Source: Stentor coeruleus (taxonomy: Eukaryota > Ciliophora > Heterotrichea > Heterotrichida > Stentoridae). From it: a stretch of DNA of 64,000 nucleotides. Within the stretch, counting starts at the first letter, position 1. Every line of letters begins with the position of its first letter. Location of the stretch: NCBI GenBank assembly GCA_001970955.1, contig MPUH01000080.1:51499-115498 (forward strand), in the 5' to 3' direction. The notes beneath the pieces were generated by a model. It saw nothing but the letters and a program-made list of their open reading frames with translations, was not told where the DNA came from and did not search any database. Below, piece by piece: positions 1-9,285 of this stretch. Made by a program: the position numbers and the translations under genes.

Positions 1-593
1 TTATGTATTTTTAAAATTGGATTTTTTTGGGGTACTTTGACTTTTTGACTTTAGAATTGACTTGGAAGTATAAATTTTTTCTGTTTTATTAAGAATTTTA
101 TGTTATTATGAAAAGTTTATGTTTTCTTATATAGAAGAAAAGATTAGCACAACGTGTTATATAAAGTTTGTGATGCAAGCTGTGGATTTGGTATTATGTT
201 TCTTTGAACTGCATAGGATAATTTACAATGTTGGGAGGTTTTATATTTAGATTATAATATTTATGAGAAGATAGCTAAAATGGAAGTTAATAAATAATGA
301 AAGAAACTGTTTTTGCATGGCTAAAAATAAAAATATTTTAATTAAACATAGATTAAGATAATTATAAACTGATAAAGCAAGTATTATAATAGCCTGTTTT
401 TCTCAAGATCGGTAAAGTTGTCTTTTATATATAATAATCTTATAAAAAAAAAATATATATTATATAAAGCATAAAACTATAATAAAAGAGTTTAAATCAA
501 AAGTGACAATACAGAAAAAAGAGTTCGGTGAGGATTGGGCTGAATAAAAAGCCAACCTCTAATAGAACCCTATTTCCTTAAAAATTAATCTAC
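1..593. other. intergenic, 3' side of the SAPS gene
   Basis: AT-rich DNA with no convincing reading frame on either strand. The left half is richer in G than C on the + strand. The only structured element is the stem-loop at 523-568, listed separately. The window edge cuts the region, so a neighbouring gene further left cannot be excluded. Confidence 0.6.
523..568 (-). other. imperfect stem-loop just past the SAPS stop codon
   Basis: On the + strand the arm at 523-541 (GTTC, then GAGG, TTGG, CT) pairs with the arm at 550-568 (AG, CCAA, CCTC, then GAAC), with small bulges and an 8-nt loop. Read on the minus strand it starts 25 nt beyond the SAPS stop and is followed by a run of six T. It may be a 3' UTR or transcription-end element of that gene, or a small Pol III transcript. 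No selenocysteine-insertion motif (ATGA and GA pairs) is visible. Confidence 0.4.
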
Positions 594-2609
594 TTAATTA
601 GGACCAAATCTCCAGTAATCACAATCATTGTCCACTGGGTGATTATCATTGAATGAGTCCTCTGCAATTTTGACTTCAACTTCCTTCTTAGTATCTTCTT
701 CAAATTTATTTTCCTCAAACCTTTCCTCAACATTTTCTTCAACTTTTTCTTGAACTTTTTCCTCAACATTTTCCTCTGCTTTTTGACTTTTTTCTTCAAC
801 TACAGGTTCATATTTTTCCTCTGGTTTTTCATGTTTTACTTCTTGAGATTTTTCTGGAGTTTCTTCCGGCTTATCCAAATCACTAAGTTTAAGTTCTTCA
901 CCAACATCTTCTAAATTATTATCTTCACTTTTTACTGTATCTTCTATAGTAAATTCAGTTGGTTTACTAGACGTTATAATTTCAGCTTCAGGTTCTTCGT
1001 CTTTGGCTAATAAATTCTCATCATCATCTCTATCAAACAAATCATCTTTATTATCCTTATCATCTTCTTCAGGTTTTTTCTGAGGATGCAATGATAGTCC
1101 TTGTAAATAATTTGAGATCATATTGCGTTTATCATCATTAGGAGTTTCAATTTTTTTATTTTCTCCTAATTTCCTAGCTTCAACTTCATTTCTTTTTTCC
1201 AAATAATTTCTTGTGAACTCAGCCCATCTTCCATCTTTTGATAATTTAGACCTTACAACATCTTGAGCGTATTGCGATTTATTTAAAAGATTTGCGATTC
1301 TAATAACATGTCCTGAATATCCTTTTAACTGAGGATTTAAAATGATTTTATCAATAAGATCACTATTTAATAAAGCTTGTAAAAGACAATCATTATCACC
1401 TTTTAAGATCAATATTGAGTTTATAACTTGTTCTACTAATGTATGATATATAGAGTTCATATCAAAATCGAAAAACAAGTTTATTATGCTAGGAATTGCA
1501 TTTGTTGAAACTATTTTTAGTTCAAAAGCTTTAATCCCAATTTTCATACATATATGTAAAAACTCTACAATTTTTATACGATCATCGCCTAAGATTTTTA
1601 TTGTAGTGTTTTTAACGCAGCTGTCAAAGTATGAAGTTGGCCTTTCAAGTTTTCTTACAAGTAAGGTTAATGAGTCGATAACTTGTTTGCAGAAGTCAGA
1701 TATTTCTTCAGTCTCTTCTTGGATAACTCTTGAGTCGTCTTCGTTTGACCCACGGTTTACTCTTAGTAAAAAATCGCAAGAAGCAGAGCTAATTATAGCT
1801 TTGAGAACACGGATTCCAGAAGTCACTTGACTGATATCTGAAGATGTAGCCGCATCGATTATAAGTTTTATATTATCACTTGAAGCTAATAAGATCATAA
1901 GTTCTCTCCAAGAGTTTTTTTCATTATATCTCAGAACTAATTCACATAGAATTTCTGCTGAGAAGTAGTTAGAAAGTGGATTTGATGATGAAAAATTCGA
2001 AATTACCATATTCAAAAGCTTAGTTCTGGGCTCAATACAAAAATTTGAGTCTAGGTCTTCAAGCGTAAGTATTTTCAAAGCTAAATCAGCTATAGACTTT
2101 GACCAAACTTTTGAGGCAATCTCTTGAAGATATCCATGTTCTTCTATAAACCCAATGACAAATGATGGGTTATGGTGTACCAATGATATGGCAAACTTGC
2201 TAAAGTACCCAGCAAGTGTAGTATTTATATAATCGTCTTTTAGAAACTTGAAAAATTCAATCAAGAGCATTTTATCATCAGCGAAGAACTGGTCAAATAT
2301 ATGCTGTGACTCACATGAAAAGATCTCTGAGGCTATAAATGGATGCTTATGCCCTCTTTTATGATCAGCATCTTCTGGTGGGAAAACAGTGATCAATTGT
2401 ATCAGTTCAACAATCCTTTGTGGATTTAAGCTGAGTGGTTCTTACAAGTCATAAAGCTTTGAGTTCTGATTTTTCATTTCTTGGATCACATTTTCATCGT
2501 CTAAGACATCAGAAAGAGTTGTGTTTTCGTTTGTGAACAGCTGATCGAAAGAATGTGATGAAAATTGGAAACCTTTGAATGTCTGCCAAAAAGCCCCTCC
2601 GAAATGCAT
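594..2609 (-). CDS. SAPS-domain regulatory subunit of protein phosphatase 6
   Basis: Likely the scaffold subunit that binds PP6/SIT4-type phosphatase catalytic subunits in the cytoplasm. The CDS is complement(join(594..2430,2446..2609)), 666 aa. The first exon carries the family's N-terminus (FDQLF, TLSDVLDDENVIQEMK). After removal of a 15-nt intron it runs into LNPQRIVELIQLI and then PPEDADHKRGHKHPF, with LLIEFFKFL and AGYFSKF following, all typical of the SAPS/PP6R family. Helical repeats follow to about residue 440. The last 200 residues are a low-complexity, Glu/Lys-rich acidic tail that is probably disordered. The start is the first ATG, because upstream codons in frame begin with TTG. 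Its start faces the kinase gene at 3147, so the two probably share a promoter region. Confidence 0.88.
2431..2445 (-). other. 15-nt spliceosomal micro-intron
   Basis: On the minus strand the sequence is GTAAGAACCACTCAG. It contains an in-frame TAA. Removing it joins the two halves of the SAPS domain without a frame change. Its length and its GTA...CAG ends fit the 15-16 nt introns known from heterotrich ciliates. Confidence 0.9.
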
Positions 2610-3146
2610 TTTATTTAATGGCTTCAACAAGTTTAAGTATGGTTAAATGATATAAGCGTATTTATGATTAAAAAAATTAGATGAATAAGGGATTTTAGTT
2701 AGGTTTTAGAGTGATTTTGATAATTTTAAGGTGTAAGAAAGAGGAAATTTACAGGATATAATGGGATTAGGCGAATAATAATAGAAAAAGTGTTTTTATT
2801 ATGAGATGAAGAATTTATATGTTGGGTTTATCTTTTTTTTAGGTTTTGATTTGAAGACTTTTGGATGTGAAAGATATTAGAAAAAAACGAAATTTAAGGG
2901 ATTTGCAATGATGAATGGTTTGTGAAAATGGTGAAAACCAAGATTGCACAGTTTCGAAATTCATTATCATTTTCTTAAGTAAAATAATTATATTCCAATT
3001 CTTAAAACATGTCCTTTTCTTCATTAATGATATACTGTAATTCCTTATCTTAAATAAAAACAGTATCTTAAGTATTTTATTTTTCACAATCCTATATGAT
3101 ATTTTCATATTTCTAACCTACATCTATTTAAAAGATTCACTAATAA
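2610..3146. promoter_or_regulatory. divergent intergenic region
   Basis: Lies between the starts of the minus-strand SAPS gene and the plus-strand kinase gene. Roughly 2640-2950 is G-rich and C-poor on the + strand and roughly 2990-3146 is C-rich and G-poor. It probably contains both promoters. I see no clear TATA box or repeat, and open frames here are short and unlike protein. Confidence 0.5.
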
Positions 3147-4646
3147 ATGGGGAATCATTTTTCTCAAACAGAAACTCTATCATCCCTTATAGAAAATCAA
3201 GACCTTCAAACCGCTTTAAAACTTCTCCAATACGGAGCAGACCCAAATCAGCTGAGTGGGTCTGGTAAATCATGTCTTCGTATTGCCTTAGAACAAGGAA
3301 GTTCATCTCTTTATCGAATATTTTATCAAACAGGTGGAAGAATCATACCACCTTTACAAGGAGAAACCCCTCTGCATTTTGCTGTAAGATTCGGGCATAA
3401 CAAACTTGTAAGGTTTATGCTTCGAAATCCTCAACTATTCCGAAGCTACAAAAATTCAAAAAATTCTGAAGGGAGAACTCCGTTACACCTAGCTGCAGCT
3501 CTTGGAAACGCAGAACTTGTTGCAATTTTACTTAAATACAATTGCGACAAAGATGTAAAAGATTTTCAAGGTAACAGGCCTGAAGACCTTGCTATGGAAA
3601 CAATGCCAAAAGATCTTGACGAAATTTTAGAATTGTTGGGCTGTGAAGAAATACTTGTAAATAACCCAAGACCAGGAAGGGATATTAGTAATTTGCCTAT
3701 GAACATGAGAGCTTCTTCTAAAAGCACGTGTTTTTGCTCAACAGAAGAAGCTGAAAACAGAACTGAAAATCTAGAAAGTGCTTTAAAAGATTCCAGAGTC
3801 CCAGTCATCCCAAGTACCGATTTAGAATTCGGTGATATCCTAAGCCGTGGAAGTAGTTGTATCTTATACAATGGTCTTTGGCGTGGTACCCAAGTAGCTA
3901 TAAAACAATTCAAAATCGAGTATTCAACATCAGCAAAAGAAACAAGGAAATTCATAAAAGAAATGCAAATGTTATCACAAGCCCGACATCCAAACCTAAT
4001 CCTCATAATGGGTGTTTGTATCGATATGCCGAATTTATGCATAATTTCCGAACTTATCCCTCACTGTACGTTATTCCAAGCTTTACACAAGTCTCAAAAT
4101 CCTTTAAACCTAGAAACCCGTTTTAAAATTGCTATACAAATCTCTAAAGGTTTAGTATATTTACATAACAGTAACCCACCTATAATCCACAGGGATCTTA
4201 AACCTGAAAACTGTCTTCTTGACATAAGTCTCAATGTGAAAATTGCTGATTTTGGTCTTGCTCGTCCTTTAACTTGTTTTACAGGAGAAGATATGCAAAC
4301 AACTGTCTGTATTGGGACAACACGTTTTATGGCCCCTGAACTTTTTGATTGTACGAAATCCAAAAAAATCGGCACAGCTGTTGATATCTGGGCTTTTGGG
4401 TGTATTTTAATTGAACTTTTCAGTAATAAACGCCCTTGGGACCATATTTCTAGTGCTAATGCTAATTGTATTTACTATGAACTTTTCAATAAACGACCTA
4501 TTCCTATACCAAACTCTATACCTAGTGATATTGTCAAAATCATAGAACGATCTTGTGATTATAATCCACATAAAAGACTTAGTTCATCATCTATATTAGC
4601 AGAATTGATATCAGCACGTGATACATGTTTAGCATTACATAAATGA
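3147..4646 (+). CDS. ankyrin-repeat tyrosine-kinase-like (TKL) protein kinase, N-myristoylated
   Basis: A 499-aa protein kinase. MGNHFSQ at the N-terminus fits N-myristoylation (Gly2, Ser6), so it is probably membrane-attached. Ankyrin repeats fill about residues 10-165 (GETPLHFAVRFGHNKLV, GRTPLHLAAALGNAELVAIL). The kinase domain spans about 225-490 with VAIK, HRDLKPEN (about 348), DFG (about 367), a GTTRFMAPE activation segment and DIWAFGCILIELF. The glycine loop is degenerate (RGSSCILYNG), with the first and third glycines replaced by Ser and Cys; the catalytic Lys, HRD Asp and DFG Asp remain. The arrangement resembles integrin-linked or plant ankyrin-TKL kinases. It ends in TGA. The substrate is unknown. 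Confidence 0.92.
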   Translation: MGNHFSQTETLSSLIENQDLQTALKLLQYGADPNQLSGSGKSCLRIALEQGSSSLYRIFYQTGGRIIPPLQGETPLHFAVRFGHNKLVRFMLRNPQLFRSYKNSKNSEGRTPLHLAAALGNAELVAILLKYNCDKDVKDFQGNRPEDLAMETMPKDLDEILELLGCEEILVNNPRPGRDISNLPMNMRASSKSTCFCSTEEAENRTENLESALKDSRVPVIPSTDLEFGDILSRGSSCILYNGLWRGTQVAIKQFKIEYSTSAKETRKFIKEMQMLSQARHPNLILIMGVCIDMPNLCIISELIPHCTLFQALHKSQNPLNLETRFKIAIQISKGLVYLHNSNPPIIHRDLKPENCLLDISLNVKIADFGLARPLTCFTGEDMQTTVCIGTTRFMAPELFDCTKSKKIGTAVDIWAFGCILIELFSNKRPWDHISSANANCIYYELFNKRPIPIPNSIPSDIVKIIERSCDYNPHKRLSSSSILAELISARDTCLALHK

Positions 4647-4737
4647 TTTTTGTAAATAAAATTTTATTATTAGAATGACTGAGTATATATTTTTACTTTT
4701 TGCCATATTAGAATTGACGATATATGGCTATAATAAT

Positions 4738-5067
4738 ATGCAGCACGAGTCCTTCGCGGTGTTGAAAGAAGATGTTGCCACTGCTGTTAATAAGTTAGTT
4801 AACAGTTTTCTGAGTAATAAGGAATACAACCAAGACGAAGTACAAAATTGGACTGCTTCGCTGTCTGAAGATATTGTCAAGACCCTTAAGACTATGAGCA
4901 CAAACTTCAAATTTTGTGTGTCGTGTGTCATCTTACAGAAAGGAGATGCAGGCATGCATATAAGCACAACTTGCTATTGGGATAGCAATGTCGATGGAAG
5001 TGTTGCCATTAAGTGTGAAAACAACTCTATGTACTGCATAGTGAATATCTTTGGCGTCTCATTTTAG
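4738..5067 (+). CDS. dynein light chain, Tctex/DYNLT type
   Basis: A small light chain that dimerises and helps hold cargo or intermediate chains on cytoplasmic or axonemal dynein. Family hallmarks are QNWTASLSEDIVKTL, FKFCVSCVILQKGDAGMH, CYWDSNVDGS and the C-terminal MYCIVNIFGVSF. I chose the ATG at 4738 (109 aa, the normal family length). An in-frame ATG at 4675 would add 21 hydrophobic residues that no Tctex protein has, and that stretch is more likely 5' UTR. It sits 91 bp after the kinase gene on the same strand and ends in TAG. Confidence 0.93.
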   Translation: MQHESFAVLKEDVATAVNKLVNSFLSNKEYNQDEVQNWTASLSEDIVKTLKTMSTNFKFCVSCVILQKGDAGMHISTTCYWDSNVDGSVAIKCENNSMYCIVNIFGVSF

Positions 5068-5132
5068 ATAATTAGAGTTGCTAATAAAGGCATTGATTAA
5101 GATTTTGTATAGAAGGTGTAATTTGTTAAGAC

Positions 5133-5610
5133 GTTGGGTGAAAGCGCGGGACTGGATATGAAAAAAGTGAAAATTGTGTGAGTTGTGGAGGAAAATGAAA
5201 ATTTTTATATGAAAATGATTTTATTATTCAAATATATATACAATTTTATTAGGTAATTTATGGGGGAAATTTTTATGATGAATATAGTTTGAAGATAATT
5301 AAATAATGTATTCTATAAGAGTGTATAGATATAATAATAAGANGTTGGGTGAAAGCGCGGGACTGGATATGAAAAAAGTTAAAATTTATGTGTTTTTTTT
5401 ATATATAAAGGTAAGTGAAATTTAATGATTAAAAGTGAAAATTGTGTGAGTTGTGGAGGAAAATGAAAATTTTTATATGAAAATGATTTTATTATTCAAA
5501 TATATATACAATTTTATTAGGTAATTTATGGGGGAAATTTTTATGATGAATATAGTTTGAAGATAATTAAATAATGTATTCTATAAGAGTGTATAGATAT
5601 AATAATAAGA
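5133..5610. repeat. direct duplication around a single undetermined base
   Basis: Copy 1 (5133-5342) and copy 2 (5344-5610) flank one N at 5343. They are essentially identical except that copy 2 carries 57 extra bases (5380-5436), with AAAAGT at the junction and at the end of the insert. The pattern resembles two contig ends that overlap but were not merged. It is therefore probably an assembly artefact sitting on a real 57-bp length polymorphism. Confidence 0.85.
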
Positions 5611-6283
5611 TATTTATAAGAAGGATAGTAGTCAAAATGAAGCTAAATTAATAAGTTAATTATTGTAAATGATAGAAATATTACATTTTCATTATCAATA
5701 ATCAAATAGCTTTGTTTCAATGATCAACATGCTAAGATAAGCAACAATAATCAACGAATATTTCTAATAATTATTATAGTCTAGAAAAGTTTCTTATTTT
5801 AAATCAATTCAATATGAAGCATTACAGCATATATCAAAAAATATTTAATTTATTTTTTCTACACTACTTCTTTTAAACAACAAAAAATCCCTATAACAGC
5901 CTTAACAACCACCATAAATTATAAGTATTTCTCTAATATAATAAAACTTAAACAAAATTATAATACCTTATATCTGAATTTAAATGAAAAAAAGTATCCT
6001 CAAATAAATTCTTAATGCAATTCCCAAAAATTATTTATATATACTTTTATACAATTTGTCTAAAATACAGTATCTTTTTTTAGCATATCTTTTATATGAA
6101 AAAAAAAATCCTATTATCCATTCTCAGCTACCATTTTAATCTACTTAAAAAATTTTATTTATCTTTAACAGACAAAGTTAAATATAAAGATACCTTTTAA
6201 GTATTTTTATAAAATTTAAACCTAAACCATATCTTTCTTTATCTAAATAAGGTTTTTTTATTTTGTAGTCCTATTGATATCTC
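5611..6283. other. intergenic
   Basis: AT-rich, with C exceeding G on the + strand from about 5700 up to the next start codon. I see no gene, repeat or structured element. Confidence 0.6.
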
Positions 6284-7042
6284 ATGGCATTTATAAACCA
6301 CCATATTTTTAAAATGAAGTCGGTAGAAGCTTTTGAGTCAATAACGATGCTTAAAAACAAGTTCGAAGAGATCAAGAACAACATTCTGCGAATAGAGAAA
6401 GAAAAAAATCGAAACACAGGAGAATTTCAATACCAAAAGGTCACACCGAGTAGATTCGAGTACACACGTCCAGCTAGTACAAGTAAGCTTCGTGAATATA
6501 CTTCTGAATCCTTACAAGAAAGTTCTATGGCAAGCAACTATGAAAGGACAATCGACTTACTCAAACAGCAAATCCGTGACTTGCAAGCGAAAAACAGTTC
6601 CCAAGAGCAACAAATCGAGAACCTCAAACGAGAAAATTCTCAACTTAAATCCCAACTAGAAGATAAGGTCTTAGAAGAAAAAAACACAAACAAATCTAGA
6701 CCTCAGTCCTGTCTAAGAAGTAGTTCAAGTTCACCTAAAAAAGCTCGTGTTGCTTTTGCCAAAGATCTTATAAAAGTTAAATACATCTCAAATTATGATA
6801 ATGAAATACAAGGTAAATGTGAAATTGAAAACCAAGTTGAAAGACCTTCTGATATAAGAAGGGTAAATCGAAGTTTAACAACAGAATTCGAAACTCCACC
6901 TAAAGTTGGATATTATGAAAAGTCTATGAAAAGCTATTTAGATGAGAAAAGAGCACAGATGAATAAATTGTCGTCAATGAACACTGAGAATGGATTTGCG
7001 GATTATTTTCGTGAAAGGTCTGTAAAACTTTGGAGACCGTAA
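6284..7042 (+). CDS. coiled-coil protein of unknown function
   Basis: A 252-aa protein that I do not recognise. Residues about 15-45 and 85-130 have heptad-like Leu/Ile spacing with many charged residues (TIDLLKQQIRDLQAKN, IENLKRENSQLKSQLE), so a coiled coil is likely. A Ser-rich stretch (SCLRSSSSSPKK) and a basic C-terminal half follow. Translation could also begin at the second in-frame ATG (6314, MKSVEAF), which would remove ten residues. The codon pattern and its isolated position between spacers support a real gene. A centrosomal or cortical role is possible, but nothing in the sequence shows it. Confidence 0.7.
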   Translation: MAFINHHIFKMKSVEAFESITMLKNKFEEIKNNILRIEKEKNRNTGEFQYQKVTPSRFEYTRPASTSKLREYTSESLQESSMASNYERTIDLLKQQIRDLQAKNSSQEQQIENLKRENSQLKSQLEDKVLEEKNTNKSRPQSCLRSSSSSPKKARVAFAKDLIKVKYISNYDNEIQGKCEIENQVERPSDIRRVNRSLTTEFETPPKVGYYEKSMKSYLDEKRAQMNKLSSMNTENGFADYFRERSVKLWRP

Positions 7043-7478
7043 GAGTGACCGTTAATTAAAATATATATGAAATAAATAGATTTATTTTAACTGTTGTGGG
7101 AAAAAAATAATATTTATGGATATGCAGAGGAAATAGGAATATATAGAAAATATAATGGGATTGGAAATTAGTTTTAGTTATAATGTATATTAATTGTATA
7201 TAAATATTAGGACTATTGATATAAATGATAATAAAAATTTTGTGGTTTTTAAGATTTATTTGATTAAGTATAATAGGTTTAAAGATGATGAAAAGGATAG
7301 TATTAGAATCCTAATTCTTAAAAAATCTCAAATCAAAACTCTAATCCTAACACCTTAACACCCAAAAAAAAATCCTAATCTTAGCATATTATATAAACTT
7401 TTTACCCTAATCATCTATTTCTACCTATTCGTCCTTCAAACTCATAAAAAACCTTTTTATTTAAACTTATATTATCTT
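7043..7478. other. convergent intergenic region
   Basis: Between two stop codons facing each other. About 7045-7310 is G-rich and about 7310-7478 is C-rich on the + strand, a sharp switch. The right half has CCTAAC-like words but no true repeat. No gene seen. Confidence 0.6.
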
Positions 7479-8120
7479 TTACACCTTACGATACTTTTTC
7501 AATATTCCTATATGTGAGTTTTTGAAACTTATAAACAAACCTTTCACTTTATTTCTAAACTCATTATTTGCAGAATCATGTGAATGGAAGGACATATTAT
7601 TAGAAGGATTTTCTACATGGCTAATCGATAAAAACTTCGACTTATATTTTGAACCCTCACTATAAACTGCTGATTTACATGTGGCTGGGGTATAATTTGT
7701 GTTTAAAGTAGAACATGTTGGCTCTTCAATACAAATAGAAGGTTGATATAAAATAAGAGTTTTTTTCCTATCAGAGGCAATAATGCTTCTTTTTTTGGAT
7801 TTGTTCTTTTTGAAGTTAACTTCATTTTTTGCAGATACAAAAGAACGCTGTGGAGTTTTGTGAATCTTCTGTGCTTTAGTTGTTATGCTTATTTTACTTA
7901 TGTTTAAATGCTTTGGGGATATTGAGTCGATTATATTTTTTGACAAAAGCCCTGGAGATGCTTCTTGGGTGTAGATACGAGATATTATGTTAGCTTTTGA
8001 ATTGTGGTGTTGAAGGTTGATTGTTTTTGACTTACAGGTTTTGAGCATTGTTATGCTTTTGCTCCGAGTTTTAGGCTTTTCTTCGTTGATTCGAAAGCTT
8101 CCAAAGAGACTTGAGTGCAT
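7479..8120 (-). CDS. basic Ser/Lys-rich protein of unknown function
   Basis: 213 aa from the ATG at 8120; the codons just upstream in frame contain no further ATG. The protein is rich in Lys and Ser (KPKTRSKSITMLK, FKKNKSKKRSIIASDRKK), without membrane segments or a domain I recognise, and is probably mostly disordered. Clusters of basic residues could be nuclear signals or microtubule-binding patches; that is inference only. Its start lies opposite the secreted-protein gene at 8518. Confidence 0.6.
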   Translation of the reverse strand: MHSSLFGSFRINEEKPKTRSKSITMLKTCKSKTINLQHHNSKANIISRIYTQEASPGLLSKNIIDSISPKHLNISKISITTKAQKIHKTPQRSFVSAKNEVNFKKNKSKKRSIIASDRKKTLILYQPSICIEEPTCSTLNTNYTPATCKSAVYSEGSKYKSKFLSISHVENPSNNMSFHSHDSANNEFRNKVKGLFISFKNSHIGILKKYRKV

Positions 8121-8517
8121 TTTTATCACTTATTATTAAATGTTTTATTGGAAATGTGAATATTGTGATAGGTTTTGGATGGGCTGTGTCAAATGATGTG
8201 GGAAAAGTATTGGAAGATAAGGACAAAAGATGTATTTTTTTAGTTAGATATGTATGTTGTTATGGGTTTTTTAGTTTGGATTATGATTAAAAGGAATTTA
8301 AAGGGAATTATATTTTTTATCAGAGATTATTTCACTGTAATACAAATAATGGTTTACTGAATTTGTGATTATAAATAATTTTGTTGTATAAATACTCAAG
8401 AAATTATATGAATTTTCTATATAAATAATATCACATCGTACTTTATCATAAATATCAAAGACGACAATTCCCTCATGTCAAAATATCATCATAAATCAAT
8501 TAATTCGATAATAAAAT
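8121..8517. promoter_or_regulatory. divergent intergenic region
   Basis: Separates the starts of a minus-strand and a plus-strand gene. The left part to about 8330 is G-rich, and the last 120 bases are C-rich on the + strand. Presumably holds both promoters; no specific motif can be supported. Confidence 0.5.
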
Positions 8518-9246
8518 ATGTTTTGGGCATTGCTTTTAGCTTATGTTTCAGCTTATACCGAAGAAGAAATCGAAATAGCTCGAGGTTGTACAAAAATCGT
8601 CATCGATCTATTCAAAAATGATTTCGAAGTGGTAAAACTGCTTGTTGACGAAAAGCCTCAATTCGATAGGAAAAAATTTGAAAACAAAATCTTCTCTGAC
8701 TTGATAGACTATTGCCGGCAAAATGCAACATTTGAAGCTGTAGACAAGGCAAGATTTTTCTTAAAAAACGGGACCTGGACTGAATACGAAGATTATTTAA
8801 AGGTGTTTCTAGATGAATATCAAACCGAAGATGACCTAAAAATCTCTGAAGAGCACAGGGCAATGAGAAAAGAAGTATTAAATTCTGAAGGTGGGATTAA
8901 ATACATAGGCGACCCAAAACATAAAGACCAAGCCATTAAATCCCTCAAAGAAAACATGGCAAAAGAAGGCAAAGACCCAGATGAAATCCTCTCCAACAAA
9001 CGCAAGGATCTTTTCGAGAAATACAAAAAAAGAAACACAAACCCAAAGACTGAAAACCCAAAAAAAGAACAAGAAAATCCTCTAAACCCAGGGAAAAACG
9101 AAGAAAACCCAAAAAAAGAACAAGAAAATCCTCTGAACCCAGGAAAAAACGAAGCAAATCCTAGCGAGTCTATAAAAAAGCATCCAGAAACCCATATAAA
9201 AGAAGAAGATAAACCCAAAAGTAAACTTTTTAGTAACGATCTCTAA
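8518..9246 (+). CDS. secreted protein with tandem 17-residue repeats
   Basis: 242 aa. The N-terminus MFWALLLAYVSAYTEEE is a short signal peptide, with cleavage likely after the Ala-Tyr region, so the protein probably enters the secretory route. Residues about 15-160 are a charged, mainly helical domain with two cysteines (RGCTKIV, IDYCRQ). Two exact-period repeats (unit ENPKKEQENPLNPGKNE) follow, then a Lys/Glu-rich tail. I do not recognise the family. No transmembrane anchor is visible after the signal. It converges on the next gene with only 39 bp between stop codons. Confidence 0.75.
   Translation: MFWALLLAYVSAYTEEEIEIARGCTKIVIDLFKNDFEVVKLLVDEKPQFDRKKFENKIFSDLIDYCRQNATFEAVDKARFFLKNGTWTEYEDYLKVFLDEYQTEDDLKISEEHRAMRKEVLNSEGGIKYIGDPKHKDQAIKSLKENMAKEGKDPDEILSNKRKDLFEKYKKRNTNPKTENPKKEQENPLNPGKNEENPKKEQENPLNPGKNEANPSESIKKHPETHIKEEDKPKSKLFSNDL
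9052..9153 (+). repeat. 51-bp in-frame tandem repeat, two copies
   Basis: Copies start at 9052 and 9103 and are nearly identical in DNA. The repeat encodes a Pro/Asn/Lys/Glu-rich 17-residue unit in the secreted protein, a typical site for copy-number change. Confidence 0.9.
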
Positions 9247-9285
9247 TTAAAAAAACTAAGTCATAAAAGCATTTAATACTAGTTA

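Noticed and set aside
590-799. Lys-rich open frame on the minus strand
   Set aside because: It is an alternative frame of the low-complexity Glu/Lys tail of the SAPS protein.
4675-4737. 21-residue hydrophobic N-terminal extension of the Tctex light chain
   Set aside because: Tctex proteins are cytosolic and start near the downstream ATG at 4738.
8820-9218. Phe/Gly/Ser-rich open frames antisense to the secreted-protein gene
   Set aside because: They mirror the sense repeats; the sense frame has a signal peptide and normal composition.
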